NCBI GenBank assembly: GCA_039818285.1
Contig: JBCBUE010000006.1
Span: 1-64,000, forward strand
Reading direction: 5' to 3'
DNA length: 64,000 nt
DNA from: JBCBUE01 sp039818285
GTDB taxonomy: Bacteria; Planctomycetota; Phycisphaerae; Phycisphaerales; Phycisphaeraceae
Both the position numbers and the translations under genes were made by a program. Below are positions 1 through 7,839 of this stretch, one piece after another; positions within the stretch are counted from its first letter, which is position 1, and the number at the start of each line of letters is the position of its first letter. A model generated the notes under the pieces. That model was not told the DNA's origin, did not search any database, and was given only the letters and a program-made list of their open reading frames with translations.

Positions 1-77
1 ACACCTCGCTCGCGCCGCGCCTGATCTCGCCACGCCACCGGCGAAACGAGAGCCGCAAACACGTCCGCACGCTCGTC
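1..77. repeat. 77-bp exact direct repeat at the window edge (copy of 986-1062)
   Basis: Bases 1-77 are identical to 986-1062; base 78 (a) and base 1063 (t) are the first to differ. The interior copy lies in frame inside the zinc-ribbon membrane protein gene. At the edge the same bases would be read in another frame as the continuation of a glycosidase-like protein, giving a sequence unlike that family. A match starting exactly at base 1 and ending after 77 bases fits a de Bruijn graph overlap of k=77 at a contig end, rather than a biological repeat. This is inference; a real 985-bp tandem duplication would give the same picture. Confidence 0.8.
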
Positions 78-439
78 AGCCCCACGGCCACCTCGCGCTC
101 GTCGGCGGCCTCGTCGTGCACGATCAGCTTCATCCCCACGCGGTACATCGGCTGCTCGCCCATCCCCGCCGGCCACCACCGACTCGGCTGCACCACGTCG
201 AACCGCACGCTCCCGCCCCCGTCCCGCAGGATCAGGTGCGTCTGCCCCTCGTCGTGGAACCCATCCGACCCGTCGATCTCGACGTAGACGTCAACCTCCT
301 CGGACTCGAACCCGCGGGCGGCCTCGGGGATGACGTGCATCGCCCGGAAGTGCGCATCGATCACCGCCTGGTCGGCGTCCACATAGCGGACCAGCGCCCG
401 CATCCCCGCCAGCCTCATCGTCGCCGCGTTCATCACCAT
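1..439 (-). CDS. Partial GH2-like glycosidase (beta-mannosidase type), C-terminal part outside window
   Basis: Open frame from ATG at 439 (or 433) running off the left edge. The readable protein has an acidic beta-rich stretch and, near residues 88-122, a block containing RWWPAGMGEQPMYRV followed by VAVGLTSVR. This resembles the W-W-P-x-G-x-G-E-Q-P-x-Y and x-G-x-R-S-V-R signature of the immunoglobulin-like domain of glycoside hydrolase family 2, notably beta-mannosidases. Only about 87 residues precede that motif, fewer than usual, so the true start may be elsewhere or the gene may be damaged. The last 26 codons (bases 1-77) are the edge repeat and read as a basic sequence not expected in GH2, so the junction is probably artificial. 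The catalytic domain is not in the window. Confidence 0.45.
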   Translation of the reverse strand, partial: MVMNAATMRLAGMRALVRYVDADQAVIDAHFRAMHVIPEAARGFESEEVDVYVEIDGSDGFHDEGQTHLILRDGGGSVRFDVVQPSRWWPAGMGEQPMYRVGMKLIVHDEAADEREVAVGLTSVRTCLRLSFRRWRGEIRRGASEV

Positions 440-618
440 GTGTTCAGCCCTCTCGCCCCGCGGGACCATTCCCAAGGGGCAGCATGCCTTCGCGTCGCTA
501 TGAGTCGTACGACGCGGCACGCAGAGTCGTTTGTCGGGCCGGGCTAACTGCACCCAAACCCAGAACAGGCCGAAGTGCCAACAGAGTGATATCGGACGGA
601 TCGCGCGTCAAGGTGAAT

Positions 619-1410
619 TCATTGCGAGCGATCCTCTCTATGCTCTTCGTCGATCGCCCCGCGCAACCTGGCGACCGTCATCCCGCGCGTCAGCGCCCAA
701 CCCTCGCTTCGCGCATAAGCAAGCAGCGTGGTCAGATCGTCGTCGGTCGGATTCAGCGGCGCCAGCCTCGGCGCGAGCTCACGCCGCGCCAATCGCCTTG
801 CCCGCCGCGCCGGCTCGGCCCCAACCACCCACACACACATCCCCACGGCCATCACCAACGAAGTCACGAAGTACATCGGGACCGCCCCGCGGCTCACCCC
901 GCCAGTCGCGAACTCCAGCCACACCCCGATCGCCACCACCCCTACGGAAATCAGCATGGCCAGCCAAGACCACCCGTCGTTGGGAACACCTCGCTCGCGC
1001 CGCGCCTGATCTCGCCACGCCACCGGCGAAACGAGAGCCGCAAACACGTCCGCACGCTCGTCTCCACCCCCGCCGTCTCGAATGTCGTCGATCAGATCGA
1101 GGTACGCCGCGACCCGCTCCACCAGCGTCGGATTGGTTGTGTCGCACAGCTCCTCGAGCGAGGCCGTCTCGTTCATGAGATAGCAGTCGTACGCCTCGGG
1201 GTCGATGCCAAACTCAGACCGACACGCCTCGCACTGCAACAACTCGGTCCCCTTGCCGGCACCAAGCGGGATCGGGACGAAGTACAGATGCGGGACCCGG
1301 CGGCGCCACAACACCTTCATCGCACGCGGCTCGAAGCAGTGATAACACAGGTCTGCGACCCGACCCCGGACACGATCAACGGTGTAAAAATCAGCGATCA
1401 GCGGGATCAT
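619..1410 (-). CDS. Zinc-ribbon, two-TM membrane protein of unknown function
   Basis: 263 residues from ATG 1410. A longer frame opens at 1446, but that start lies inside the hairpin that follows sdhB, so 1410 (MIPLIADFY) is preferred. Residues about 20-70 hold two CxxC pairs (CYHC and CEAC) spaced like a zinc ribbon. Two hydrophobic segments follow, one beginning at GWSWLAMLISVG and one at AVPMYFVTSLVM, then a basic cytoplasmic tail with a helical C-terminus. I recognise the zinc-ribbon layout but not a named family. It lies 66 bases downstream of sdhB on the same strand, with a terminator-like hairpin in between, so it is probably a separate unit. It contains the interior copy of the 77-bp repeat. 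Confidence 0.75.
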   Translation of the reverse strand: MIPLIADFYTVDRVRGRVADLCYHCFEPRAMKVLWRRRVPHLYFVPIPLGAGKGTELLQCEACRSEFGIDPEAYDCYLMNETASLEELCDTTNPTLVERVAAYLDLIDDIRDGGGGDERADVFAALVSPVAWRDQARRERGVPNDGWSWLAMLISVGVVAIGVWLEFATGGVSRGAVPMYFVTSLVMAVGMCVWVVGAEPARRARRLARRELAPRLAPLNPTDDDLTTLLAYARSEGWALTRGMTVARLRGAIDEEHREDRSQ

Positions 1411-1426
1411 CGTGAGCCGCCCGGCA

Positions 1427-1443
1427 AAGCCCGAATCGGGCTT
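1427..1443 (-). terminator. Hairpin downstream of sdhB, probable intrinsic terminator
   Basis: AAGCCCGAATCGGGCTT is a near-perfect palindrome with 8-base arms around one base. Read on the minus strand it ends GGGCTTTG, a short U run. It starts 34 bases after the sdhB stop codon, the expected place for the end of the sdhCAB transcript. The U-tract is short, hence moderate confidence. Confidence 0.5.
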
Positions 1444-1476
1444 CACTGTACCGGGCCGCGGACCGCTCGCCGAGTC

Positions 1477-2259
1477 TCACTTCTTCGACACAAAGAATCG
1501 CTTGAACGCGTGGAACGTCGTCTGCCGGCCGAGCTTGGCGATGGCATCGACCAGCGGCAGCTCCTTGGGGCAGACCTTCACGCAGTTCTGGCTGTTGCCG
1601 CAGTCGGTGATGCCGCCGGGCTTCATCATCTCGTCCAGGCGTTCGTCGCGGAGCTGGCCGCCGGTCTCGTGGGCGTTGAAGTACACGACCTGGCCGAAGA
1701 CCTGGGCGCCGGCAAAGTCGTTCTCCTTGGTGAACTGCGGGCAGGCCTCCAGGCAGCAGCCGCAGGTCATGCAGCGCGACAGGGCGTAGCGTTCTTCCTG
1801 CTCTTCCTGGGTCTCGCGGGGGCCGGGGCCGAGGTCGTGCGTGCCGTCGACGGGGACCCAGGCGTGGACCTTCTTGAGGTTGTCGAACATCCGCTGGCGG
1901 TCGACCCACAGGTCACGGACGACCGGAAACTTGCTCATCGGCTCGAGCGTGATCGTGTCGTGCGCGTCGAGCACCTCCTCGGCCAGGCAAGAGCAGGACT
2001 GACGGACGCGGCCGTTGATGACCATCGTGCACGCCCCGCAGACCTCCTCGAGGCAGCCCGAGTCCCAGACCACCGGCTCGACGCGCTTGCCCTCGACCGT
2101 CGTCGGGTTGGCCGCGACGTACTGCAGGGCCGAGATGATGTTCATGCTCTTGCGCAGCGGCACCTCGAAGGTCTGGAAGTACGCGGCCTTGCCCTCGCCT
2201 TCGGATCGCTTGACCTTCAGGCGGAACGTCTCGGGGAGGGACTTGTTGGGAGCGATCAT
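1477..2259 (-). CDS. sdhB: Succinate dehydrogenase/fumarate reductase iron-sulfur subunit
   Basis: 260 residues from ATG 2259 (MIAPNKSLPETFRLKVKR). SdhB passes electrons from the flavoprotein to the membrane cytochrome through three Fe-S clusters, and all ligands are visible: the [2Fe-2S] set C69, C74, C77, C89; the [4Fe-4S] set C163-x2-C166-x2-C169-x3-C173-P; and the third set C220, C226, C230-P. Length is normal for the family. The open frame extends upstream to 2640, but that extension overlaps the neighbouring cassette gene and is not family-like. The gene follows sdhA in the usual order C-A-B, except that a 792-bp inverted-repeat cassette separates the two. In this family (B. subtilis and epsilonproteobacterial type) the enzyme couples to menaquinone; that is family knowledge, not seen here. 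Confidence 0.97.
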   Translation of the reverse strand: MIAPNKSLPETFRLKVKRSEGEGKAAYFQTFEVPLRKSMNIISALQYVAANPTTVEGKRVEPVVWDSGCLEEVCGACTMVINGRVRQSCSCLAEEVLDAHDTITLEPMSKFPVVRDLWVDRQRMFDNLKKVHAWVPVDGTHDLGPGPRETQEEQEERYALSRCMTCGCCLEACPQFTKENDFAGAQVFGQVVYFNAHETGGQLRDERLDEMMKPGGITDCGNSQNCVKVCPKELPLVDAIAKLGRQTTFHAFKRFFVSKK

Positions 2260-2282
2260 GGGGGCGGTCTCGGGGTTAGCTG

Positions 2283-2311
2283 TCCACAGATTGCGCAGAT
2301 GGCACAGATTG
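2283..2311. repeat. Inverted repeat, left arm of the sdh cassette
   Basis: 29 bases that match the reverse complement of 3046-3074 with two mismatches. The arm lies between the cassette gene stop (2319) and the sdhB start (2259). It contains the word CACAGATTG twice, 16 bases apart. With the right arm it brackets one membrane-protein gene with only 4-7 bases to spare on each side. Confidence 0.85.
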
Positions 2312-2318
2312 GGGGCTG

Positions 2319-3041
2319 TCACCAGAAGCGGAAGCCTCGGCGTTTTTCCTTGGGCGGGCGGGGTTTGATCTCCACGCCGGTGAGCTGCATCAAGGTGATG
2401 GGCAGAACCATCCCGTGGAAAAAGCAATACGCAAGCAACCCGAGAAAGCCGAGGCTGCCGACGGTTTCGGCGTAGTCGGGCTTGAAAAGCCAAGTGGCTT
2501 CTTCTTTGTAAACAGGAAGCGATGGCCCAAGCGCGAAAAACAACATCAGGGCGCTCCAGCCGCACAGCCCTCGGATATTGCCCTCTTGCCACCAGCGTTC
2601 GTCGGCATCCACAAAGCCTGCGGCTTTCGATGTCTTCCACTCAACGACAAGAGCCATCGTGGCCAAAGCCAGGAAGGTAATCCAGCCAACAACCCAAGCC
2701 GCTTGTTCTTGGTGGGCCGGTTGAACCATGGCTTCGATCGGTTGCTGCAAAAGCAGAGTGAGAGTGACCTGCCCATAGAGCAGGCCAGCAACGGTGCAGA
2801 TGGCTAGGTGAGCGCGACGAGGCGCTCGCGTCATCGTAAGTGCGAGGGTGAATAGGCACGCCAGCAGCACGGTGATCGCGATGACAAGCGGGATGAGCCA
2901 GAAGGTCGGGTCGTTCTGGTAGGCATCAACGCCGGCAACCACACTTAGCCAGATCAGCCACCCCAGCACGACCAGCAGGCCAACACCCACGAGGCGCATC
3001 ACCCCGCGCGTGAAGTTGAAATGGTCGACTGCGTGGTTCAT
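2319..3041 (-). CDS. Multi-pass membrane protein in an inverted-repeat cassette
   Basis: 240 residues, no family recognised. At least five hydrophobic segments are visible: about residues 15-37 (LVGVGLLVVLGWLIWLSVV), 48-70, 80-98, 117-137, 160-176 and 195-215. The C-terminus is basic (PRPPKEKRRGFRFW). The gene sits between sdhA and sdhB, where no gene is normally found, and its base composition is visibly lower in G+C than the flanking sdh genes (many AAG, TTC, TCT and CAA codons on the plus-strand view). Its start (3041) is 4 bases inside the right inverted repeat and its stop 7 bases inside the left one. No transposase motif is seen. I infer a recently acquired passenger. A role as a succinate dehydrogenase accessory subunit is possible but has no motif support. 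Confidence 0.8.
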   Translation of the reverse strand: MNHAVDHFNFTRGVMRLVGVGLLVVLGWLIWLSVVAGVDAYQNDPTFWLIPLVIAITVLLACLFTLALTMTRAPRRAHLAICTVAGLLYGQVTLTLLLQQPIEAMVQPAHQEQAAWVVGWITFLALATMALVVEWKTSKAAGFVDADERWWQEGNIRGLCGWSALMLFFALGPSLPVYKEEATWLFKPDYAETVGSLGFLGLLAYCFFHGMVLPITLMQLTGVEIKPRPPKEKRRGFRFW

Positions 3042-3045
3042 CGCT

Positions 3046-3074
3046 CAATCTGTATCATCTGCGCAATCTGTGGA
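3046..3074. repeat. Inverted repeat, right arm of the sdh cassette
   Basis: Reverse complement of 2283-2311 with two mismatches (27 of 29). It begins 9 bases after the sdhA stop codon (3084-3086, minus strand) and ends 4 bases before the cassette gene start. The word CAATCTGT occurs twice inside it, 18 bases apart. No obvious target-site duplication flanks the pair. Confidence 0.85.
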
Positions 3075-3083
3075 TCAACACGA

Positions 3084-4985
3084 TCAACTGGCGCTCGCGG
3101 TCTGCGGCTCTTTCTTCTCTTCTTTCTTTTCGTTTGTCGCGTCGACCTTGCCGTAGTTGCGTTCGCGGGGCGGGATGATCGGCGAGGGGACTTCTTCCCA
3201 CTCGATCACGCCCTTCTTCGCGTCGCCGTCCCAGCGGACCTTGCAGGTCTTGTGGAACTGGCTGTCGTCGCGGGTGGGGTAGTCGTCGCGGTAGTGGCTG
3301 CCGCGGGACTCCTTGCGGGCGGCCGAGGCCTCGACGATCGCTTCGGAGTAGATCAGCATGTCGCCGACAGCGCGGGAGAACGAGAGGTTCTGATTGGTCC
3401 ACATGCCCGAGTCGGAGAGCTTGATCGACTCGTATTGAGCACGCAGGTCGGCGATCTTGGCGCGGGCCTGGTTGAGTCTCGGCTCGTTCTTGACCACCGT
3501 GCAGGCGGCGGTCATCTCTTCGCCCATCTGCTTCCAGATCTCGTACGGGTTGTTCTGGCCATCGTTGGCGATCAGGCGGTCCATCTTCATGGTCTCTTGA
3601 TCGACGAACGAGTTGACCAGCGAGTCCGCCGCCGGGTCGTAGCCGTGATTGCGGGCGTAGTTGGCGACGGACAGGCCGCAGAACAGGCCGTCGAAGATGC
3701 AGGACAGCAGGGCGTTGGCGCCCAGGCGGGTCGCGCCGTGATAGGCGTAGTTCGACTCGCCGAAGGAGTAAAGCCCCTGGATATTGGTCATCATGTTCTG
3801 CGGGTCGCCCTCGGCCATGCCGTGGTTGGCGGGGCGGTCCTGCTTGCGATGGTCGGTTTGCGGGTCGTAGGGGGCGTAGGTCGTGTACATGCCGCCCATG
3901 GTGTAGTGGACCGCCGGGAAGATCTTCATCGGGACGAATCGCGGGTCGTCGCCGGTGAACTTCTCGTAGATCTCGAGGATGGCGGCGAGCTTGTTCTTGG
4001 TCTCCATCGGCAGGTGGGTGATGTCGAGATAGACCATGTTCTGGCCGTCGATGCCGTAGCCGTCCTGGCAGACGAAGAAGATCTCGCGGGTGGCGATGTC
4101 GCGTGGCACGAGGTTGCCGTAGGCGGGGTACTTCTCCTCGAGGAAGTACCAGCGCTCGTCCTCGGGGATGTCGTTGGCGTGGCGGGAGTCGCCCTTCTGG
4201 CGGGGGACCCAGACGCGGCCGCCCTCGCCGCGGGCCGACTCGGACATCAGCCGGCACTTGTCCTCGCCGGGGATGGCGGTGGGGTGCACCTGGATCATCT
4301 CGGGGTTGCCGAGGTACGCGCCGGCCTGGTAGCAGCGCGAGGCGGCCCCGCCCGTGCAGATCACCGACATCGTTGACTTGCCGAAGAGGATGCCGTTGCC
4401 GCCCGAGGCGATCACGACGGCGTCGGCGAGGAACGGCTTGATCTCCATCGTCCGCATGTCCTGCGCGACGATCCCCTTGCACACGCCGTCCTCGACGATC
4501 GGCCAGAGGAACTCCCAGAACTCGTGCTTGGTGACCTTACCCTCGGCCTCCTGGCGACGCGTTTGCTCGTCCAGGGCGTAGAGCAATTGCTGGCCGGTGG
4601 AGGCCCCGGCGAAGTGCGTACGCTTGAACAGGCTGCCGCCGAAGAGGCGCAGGTCGCGGAATCCCTCCTGCGTGCGGTTGAACGGGACGCCCATCCGGTC
4701 CAGGAGGTTGATGATCTTGGGCGCCCAGTGGGTCATCTCGTAGACGGGCGGCTGGTGGTTGAGGAAGTCGCCGCCGTAGAGCGTCTCGTCCATGTGCTGC
4801 CACTCGGAGTAGCCCTGCTGGGCGGCGACGTCGTTGCAGGCGTTGATGCCGCCCTGGGCGCAGACGGAGTGGGAGCGCTTGACGGGGACCATGGAGAACA
4901 GGGAGACGGGCACGCCGGCCTCGGCCGCGCGGACGCTCGCCGCCAATCCCGCCAATCCGCCGCCAACCACGATGACTCTGGGCAT
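3084..4985 (-). CDS. sdhA: Succinate dehydrogenase/fumarate reductase flavoprotein subunit
   Basis: 633 residues from ATG 4985. Oxidises succinate to fumarate using covalent FAD. The N-terminus carries the dinucleotide fold VIVVGGGLAGLAA. RSHSVCAQGGIN around residues 37-48 contains H39, equivalent to the histidine that binds FAD covalently. Further on, HPTAIPGEDKCRLMSESARGEGG and VPRDIATREIF match the substrate-binding and catalytic region, and HYTMGGMYT the second FAD contact. Length fits the long form of the family. It follows sdhC by 124 bases on the minus strand. The C-terminal tail is lysine/glutamate-rich (NEKKEEKKEPQTASAS) and probably disordered. Confidence 0.97.
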   Translation of the reverse strand: MPRVIVVGGGLAGLAASVRAAEAGVPVSLFSMVPVKRSHSVCAQGGINACNDVAAQQGYSEWQHMDETLYGGDFLNHQPPVYEMTHWAPKIINLLDRMGVPFNRTQEGFRDLRLFGGSLFKRTHFAGASTGQQLLYALDEQTRRQEAEGKVTKHEFWEFLWPIVEDGVCKGIVAQDMRTMEIKPFLADAVVIASGGNGILFGKSTMSVICTGGAASRCYQAGAYLGNPEMIQVHPTAIPGEDKCRLMSESARGEGGRVWVPRQKGDSRHANDIPEDERWYFLEEKYPAYGNLVPRDIATREIFFVCQDGYGIDGQNMVYLDITHLPMETKNKLAAILEIYEKFTGDDPRFVPMKIFPAVHYTMGGMYTTYAPYDPQTDHRKQDRPANHGMAEGDPQNMMTNIQGLYSFGESNYAYHGATRLGANALLSCIFDGLFCGLSVANYARNHGYDPAADSLVNSFVDQETMKMDRLIANDGQNNPYEIWKQMGEEMTAACTVVKNEPRLNQARAKIADLRAQYESIKLSDSGMWTNQNLSFSRAVGDMLIYSEAIVEASAARKESRGSHYRDDYPTRDDSQFHKTCKVRWDGDAKKGVIEWEEVPSPIIPPRERNYGKVDATNEKKEEKKEPQTASAS

Positions 4986-5109
4986 AGTGCTTCCTCGTTC
5001 ACTGCATCGGCGGGCCGTCGCCGAAACCTGTCAAAACATAGGGTCGATCCCCGCGGGTGCCGGCGGCAGTTTGTCGCCGTCGAACGCGGTGTCCCGCACG
5101 CTCACGCGA

Positions 5110-6015
5110 TCAATGCCCCGCCGCGATCGGCTCGGAGAGGTCGACGCCCTCCTTCTTCGCCTCTTCCTGGAACGCGGCGAGCGTCACCTCGCCCCGCGTC
5201 TGCGCGAGCATCTTGTAAGCCAACGCCTCGGCCGGCTTGGGTTGATAGGTCACCGACGCCCACACCGCCGTGATCGTGAACACCGTCAGCGCCGCGCCCA
5301 GCCCCACGCAGAACACGCCGAAGCGTCGCTGCGCGGCCTTGCTGATCGTCACGCCCCACGAGATCGCCGCCGTCCACAGCCCGTTCGACCAGTGATAGAC
5401 GATCGACAGGGCGCCGACGAGGTAGAAGACCACGATGAGGAACGACCCGAACGCCGACCCGCCGTCGATCCCGCCCTGGAACGCGGCCGCGACGCTCATC
5501 GCCGTCAGCCCGATCGGCTCGCCCGCCGTGTTGGCGACCAGCGTCTGGCCGGCGTCGTTCACGGCGCTGACGTAGAAGGGCGTGTACCAGCCCAGGATGT
5601 TCCAGCCCCAGCGCAGCGTGGCGATGTGCACGAAGATGAAGATCAGCGCGGCGATGCCGGTGACGCGCTGCAACATGTAGCGGACGTTGTCGAGGTACGA
5701 GTAGCGCGGGACGTTGCCCTTGCCGGTGGCGGTGTAGGCGATGCCCAGGCCGGCGTGGAACGCGATGGGCAGCCAGAGCACGAAGACCTCGATCCACAGC
5801 AGGGCGGGCATGTTGTGGATGAACTCGACCTCGTGCTGGAACTTGTCCGGCCAGAGCATCTGGGCGTTGGTGAACAGGTGGAAGATCACGAACACACCGA
5901 TGGGCACGACGCCGGTGAGCGAGTGCAAGCGTCGGAGCAGGAAGTGGTGCTGCTCGAGCAGGCCCGGCTTGGGGGGAGCGGACGGGGCCGAGTGCGGGGC
6001 GGCGGCGGTGCTCAT
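5110..6015 (-). CDS. sdhC: Succinate dehydrogenase cytochrome b558 subunit
   Basis: 301 residues. Membrane anchor of the B. subtilis/Wolinella-type enzyme, with five expected helices and two hemes. Visible helices begin at SLTGVVPIGVFVIFHLF, LLWIEVFVLWLPIAFHAGLG, ITGIAALIFIFVHI (VTGIAAL), SFLIVVFYLVGALSIVYHWSNG and FGVFCVGLGAALTVF. Histidines in each of the first four (FHLF, FHAG, FVHI, YHWSNG) are candidate heme ligands. The first gene of the sdhCAB operon. The loop between helices 3 and 4 is long, and the C-terminus carries an extra acidic tail of about 35 residues. There is no separate sdhD, as expected for this type. Confidence 0.92.
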   Translation of the reverse strand: MSTAAAPHSAPSAPPKPGLLEQHHFLLRRLHSLTGVVPIGVFVIFHLFTNAQMLWPDKFQHEVEFIHNMPALLWIEVFVLWLPIAFHAGLGIAYTATGKGNVPRYSYLDNVRYMLQRVTGIAALIFIFVHIATLRWGWNILGWYTPFYVSAVNDAGQTLVANTAGEPIGLTAMSVAAAFQGGIDGGSAFGSFLIVVFYLVGALSIVYHWSNGLWTAAISWGVTISKAAQRRFGVFCVGLGAALTVFTITAVWASVTYQPKPAEALAYKMLAQTRGEVTLAAFQEEAKKEGVDLSEPIAAGH

Positions 6016-6027
6016 GGTGGGTGCCGT

Positions 6028-6087
6028 GGGGCGGATCGGGGGAGGGAGGGTCCGGACGGGCGGGGGAGGGAGGGAGCGGGCGGCGGG
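6028..6087 (+). other. G-rich tract with quadruplex-forming potential upstream of sdhC
   Basis: The 72-base gap between sdhC and the DUF1844 gene is almost entirely runs of three to five G on the plus strand, including two copies of GGGGGAGGGAGGG about 28 bases apart. Four or more G-runs with short loops satisfy the usual quadruplex rule. Both genes are transcribed from the other strand, so the tract lies on the template strand and the sdhC leader RNA would be C-rich. Confidence 0.6.
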
Positions 6088-6522
6088 TTACTGCGGGGGC
6101 GGGGGGGCCTGCTGGGCGGCCTGGGCACGGGCGGCGTTGCCGATCTGCACGTAGTGGTTGCGCAGCTCGTACAGCGTCTGCGAGAGCACGTCGGCCTCCT
6201 GCTCGCTGAGGTTGTTCTGCGTCTTGTCCTCGAGCACGCCGAGCAGGTCGATCGCGTGGCGGGCCAGCTGCAGGTCGACCATCCGCTGGCCGGTCTGGGG
6301 GTCTTGCATCCCGCCGAGGGCGTAGATGGCCTGGGCGGCCAGCGAGCTGACCAGCGTGTCGAAGCTGGCGGGCGGGAGCTGGCCCGCGCCGGGGGCGCCG
6401 CCGGCCGGGTCGTCGCCCGCGGCCTTGGCTTCCTGCTCCTTCTCGGCGAGCTTCTGCTTCTCGGCCTGGGCCTCGGCCTTCCAGTCCGAGTCGATATGCA
6501 GCTTGGGGGCGTCGTCGGACAT
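6088..6522 (-). CDS. DUF1844 domain protein
   Basis: 144 residues. The C-terminal two thirds matches the DUF1844 pattern: SFDTLVSSLAAQAIYALG, then DPQTGQRMVDLQLARHAIDLLGVLEDKTQNNLS and an LYELRNHY end. The N-terminus is a charged, probably coiled segment rich in E and K (EAQAEKQKLAEKEQEAKAA), and the C-terminus is a short proline run. The family is common in planctomycetes and related phyla and has no established function. It lies 72 bases upstream of sdhC on the same strand and may share its transcript. A TATACT hexamer lies 16-17 bases before the start codon on the minus strand (plus-strand 6530-6536), but no matching -35 was found. Confidence 0.85.
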   Translation of the reverse strand: MSDDAPKLHIDSDWKAEAQAEKQKLAEKEQEAKAAGDDPAGGAPGAGQLPPASFDTLVSSLAAQAIYALGGMQDPQTGQRMVDLQLARHAIDLLGVLEDKTQNNLSEQEADVLSQTLYELRNHYVQIGNAARAQAAQQAPPPPQ

Positions 6523-6655
6523 GGCGGCGAGTATAGAGACGCGGCCGACGTGTGTGGGCGCGGTGATGGAGTCGTGTTGACGCTCGAAACGAACGGACGA
6601 TCACGGCGTTAAGTTGAGAATAGATCGCAGCGCACGCGACCCTTACATTGCCCCC

Positions 6656-7765
6656 ATGCCCACCCGCTCCGCCACCTCCATCCTCCGCGCCCGACAAGCC
6701 CGCGTCCGCTCGGCGGTCCGCGACGCCAACGCGGACGCGCTGCTCGTCGTCAACCCCCCCGACATCCGCTATCTCACCGGCTTCGTCGGCGATGACTCCT
6801 GGCTCGTCCTGCCCCCGCGCGGCAAGCCGGTCATCCTCTCCGACTTCCGCTTCGAGGAGCAGATCGAACGCGAGGCCCCCGACGCCACCGCCGTCATCCG
6901 CGCCGGCCGCATGACCGAAGCGCTCCGCGGCGTCCTCGCCAAACGCAAGGCCATCGCTACCCTCGCCTACCAGGCCGACCACCTCACCGTCGCTCAGGCC
7001 CGCGCCCTCAACAAGCCCATGCGTGGCCTCGTCAAGCTCAAAGCGCTCAACGAAGCCACCCTCGCCGCCCGCCAGGTCAAGACCGACGACGAGGTCAGGC
7101 TCATCCGCGACGCGCTAAAGATCCAGCAGGCGGGCTATCTCGAAACCCTCGCCACGATCAAGCCCGGCCAACGCGAGGCCGAGGTCGCCGCGTTCCTCGA
7201 GTACCGCATGCGTGCGCTCGGCGCCGACGGGGTCAGCTTCCCGTCTATCGTCGCCGCCGACGCCAACGCCGCGCTGCCCCACGCCATCCCCGGCCCGGCC
7301 AAGATTAAGAAGAACGGGATCGTGCTGATCGACTGGGGCGCTCGCTATCGCGGCTACTGCTCGGACCTGACGCGCGTCGTTGGCGTCGGCGGGATGAGCC
7401 GCAAGATGCGCGAGGTCTATCAGATCACCCTCGACGCCCAGCTCGCCGCGATCGACGCCATCGCCCCGGGCAAGGCGTTCAGCGAGGTCGACGACGTCGC
7501 TCGAAAAATCATCGCCGACGCCGGCTACGGCGACCGCTTCGGCCACTCGCTCGGCCACGGCCTGGGGCTGGACGTCCACGAAGAGCCCCGCCTGGCGGCC
7601 TCGGCCAAGGGCGTGCTCGAGCCGGGCATGGTCGTCACCGTCGAGCCGGGCATCTACCTGCCGGGCGTCGGCGGCGTGCGGATCGAGGACGACGTGCTCG
7701 TCACCGACCGCGGCCACCGCGTGCTCAGCGAGTTGCCCAAGTCCCTCGAATCCGCCATCATCTAA
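6656..7765 (+). CDS. M24 metallopeptidase, Xaa-Pro aminopeptidase type
   Basis: 369 residues from ATG 6656 (MPTRSATSILRARQARVRS); the open frame reaches 6614 but the added 14 residues are not family-like. Cleaves N-terminal residues preceding proline in the cytosol. An N-terminal creatinase-like domain (NPPDIRYLTGFVGDDSWL) precedes the pita-bread catalytic domain. The five metal ligands are visible: IDWGARYRGYCSDLTR (two Asp), GHSLGHGLGLDVHEEP (His), TVEPGIYLPG (Glu) and GVRIEDDVLV (Glu). It is followed after 74 bases by accB-accC, an order common in many bacteria, where pepP-like genes and often efp precede accBC; efp is missing here. No good ribosome-binding site is seen. Confidence 0.93.
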   Translation: MPTRSATSILRARQARVRSAVRDANADALLVVNPPDIRYLTGFVGDDSWLVLPPRGKPVILSDFRFEEQIEREAPDATAVIRAGRMTEALRGVLAKRKAIATLAYQADHLTVAQARALNKPMRGLVKLKALNEATLAARQVKTDDEVRLIRDALKIQQAGYLETLATIKPGQREAEVAAFLEYRMRALGADGVSFPSIVAADANAALPHAIPGPAKIKKNGIVLIDWGARYRGYCSDLTRVVGVGGMSRKMREVYQITLDAQLAAIDAIAPGKAFSEVDDVARKIIADAGYGDRFGHSLGHGLGLDVHEEPRLAASAKGVLEPGMVVTVEPGIYLPGVGGVRIEDDVLVTDRGHRVLSELPKSLESAII

Positions 7766-7839
7766 GGTTCGCTCCGGCCCGCGGAGCCGCCCGACCCCGG
7801 GCCCCGCGATCCGCCTCCCCACTCACGATTCAGGCCTGC

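Noticed and set aside
1411..1446. Upstream start (1446) of the zinc-ribbon protein
   Set aside because: It lies within the hairpin that probably ends the sdh transcript; ATG 1410 is a simpler start.
484..2475. Long open frames antisense to or out of frame with recognised genes (for example 663 codons here, and 643 codons opposite accBC)
   Set aside because: High G+C removes stop codons from shadow frames; these have no family features and mirror real genes on the other strand or frame.
6576..6649. TTGACG and TACATT ahead of the M24 peptidase as a promoter
   Set aside because: No -10 lies at an acceptable distance from TTGACG (6577), and TACATT (6644) is 24 bases from the other candidate -35 (TTGAGA).
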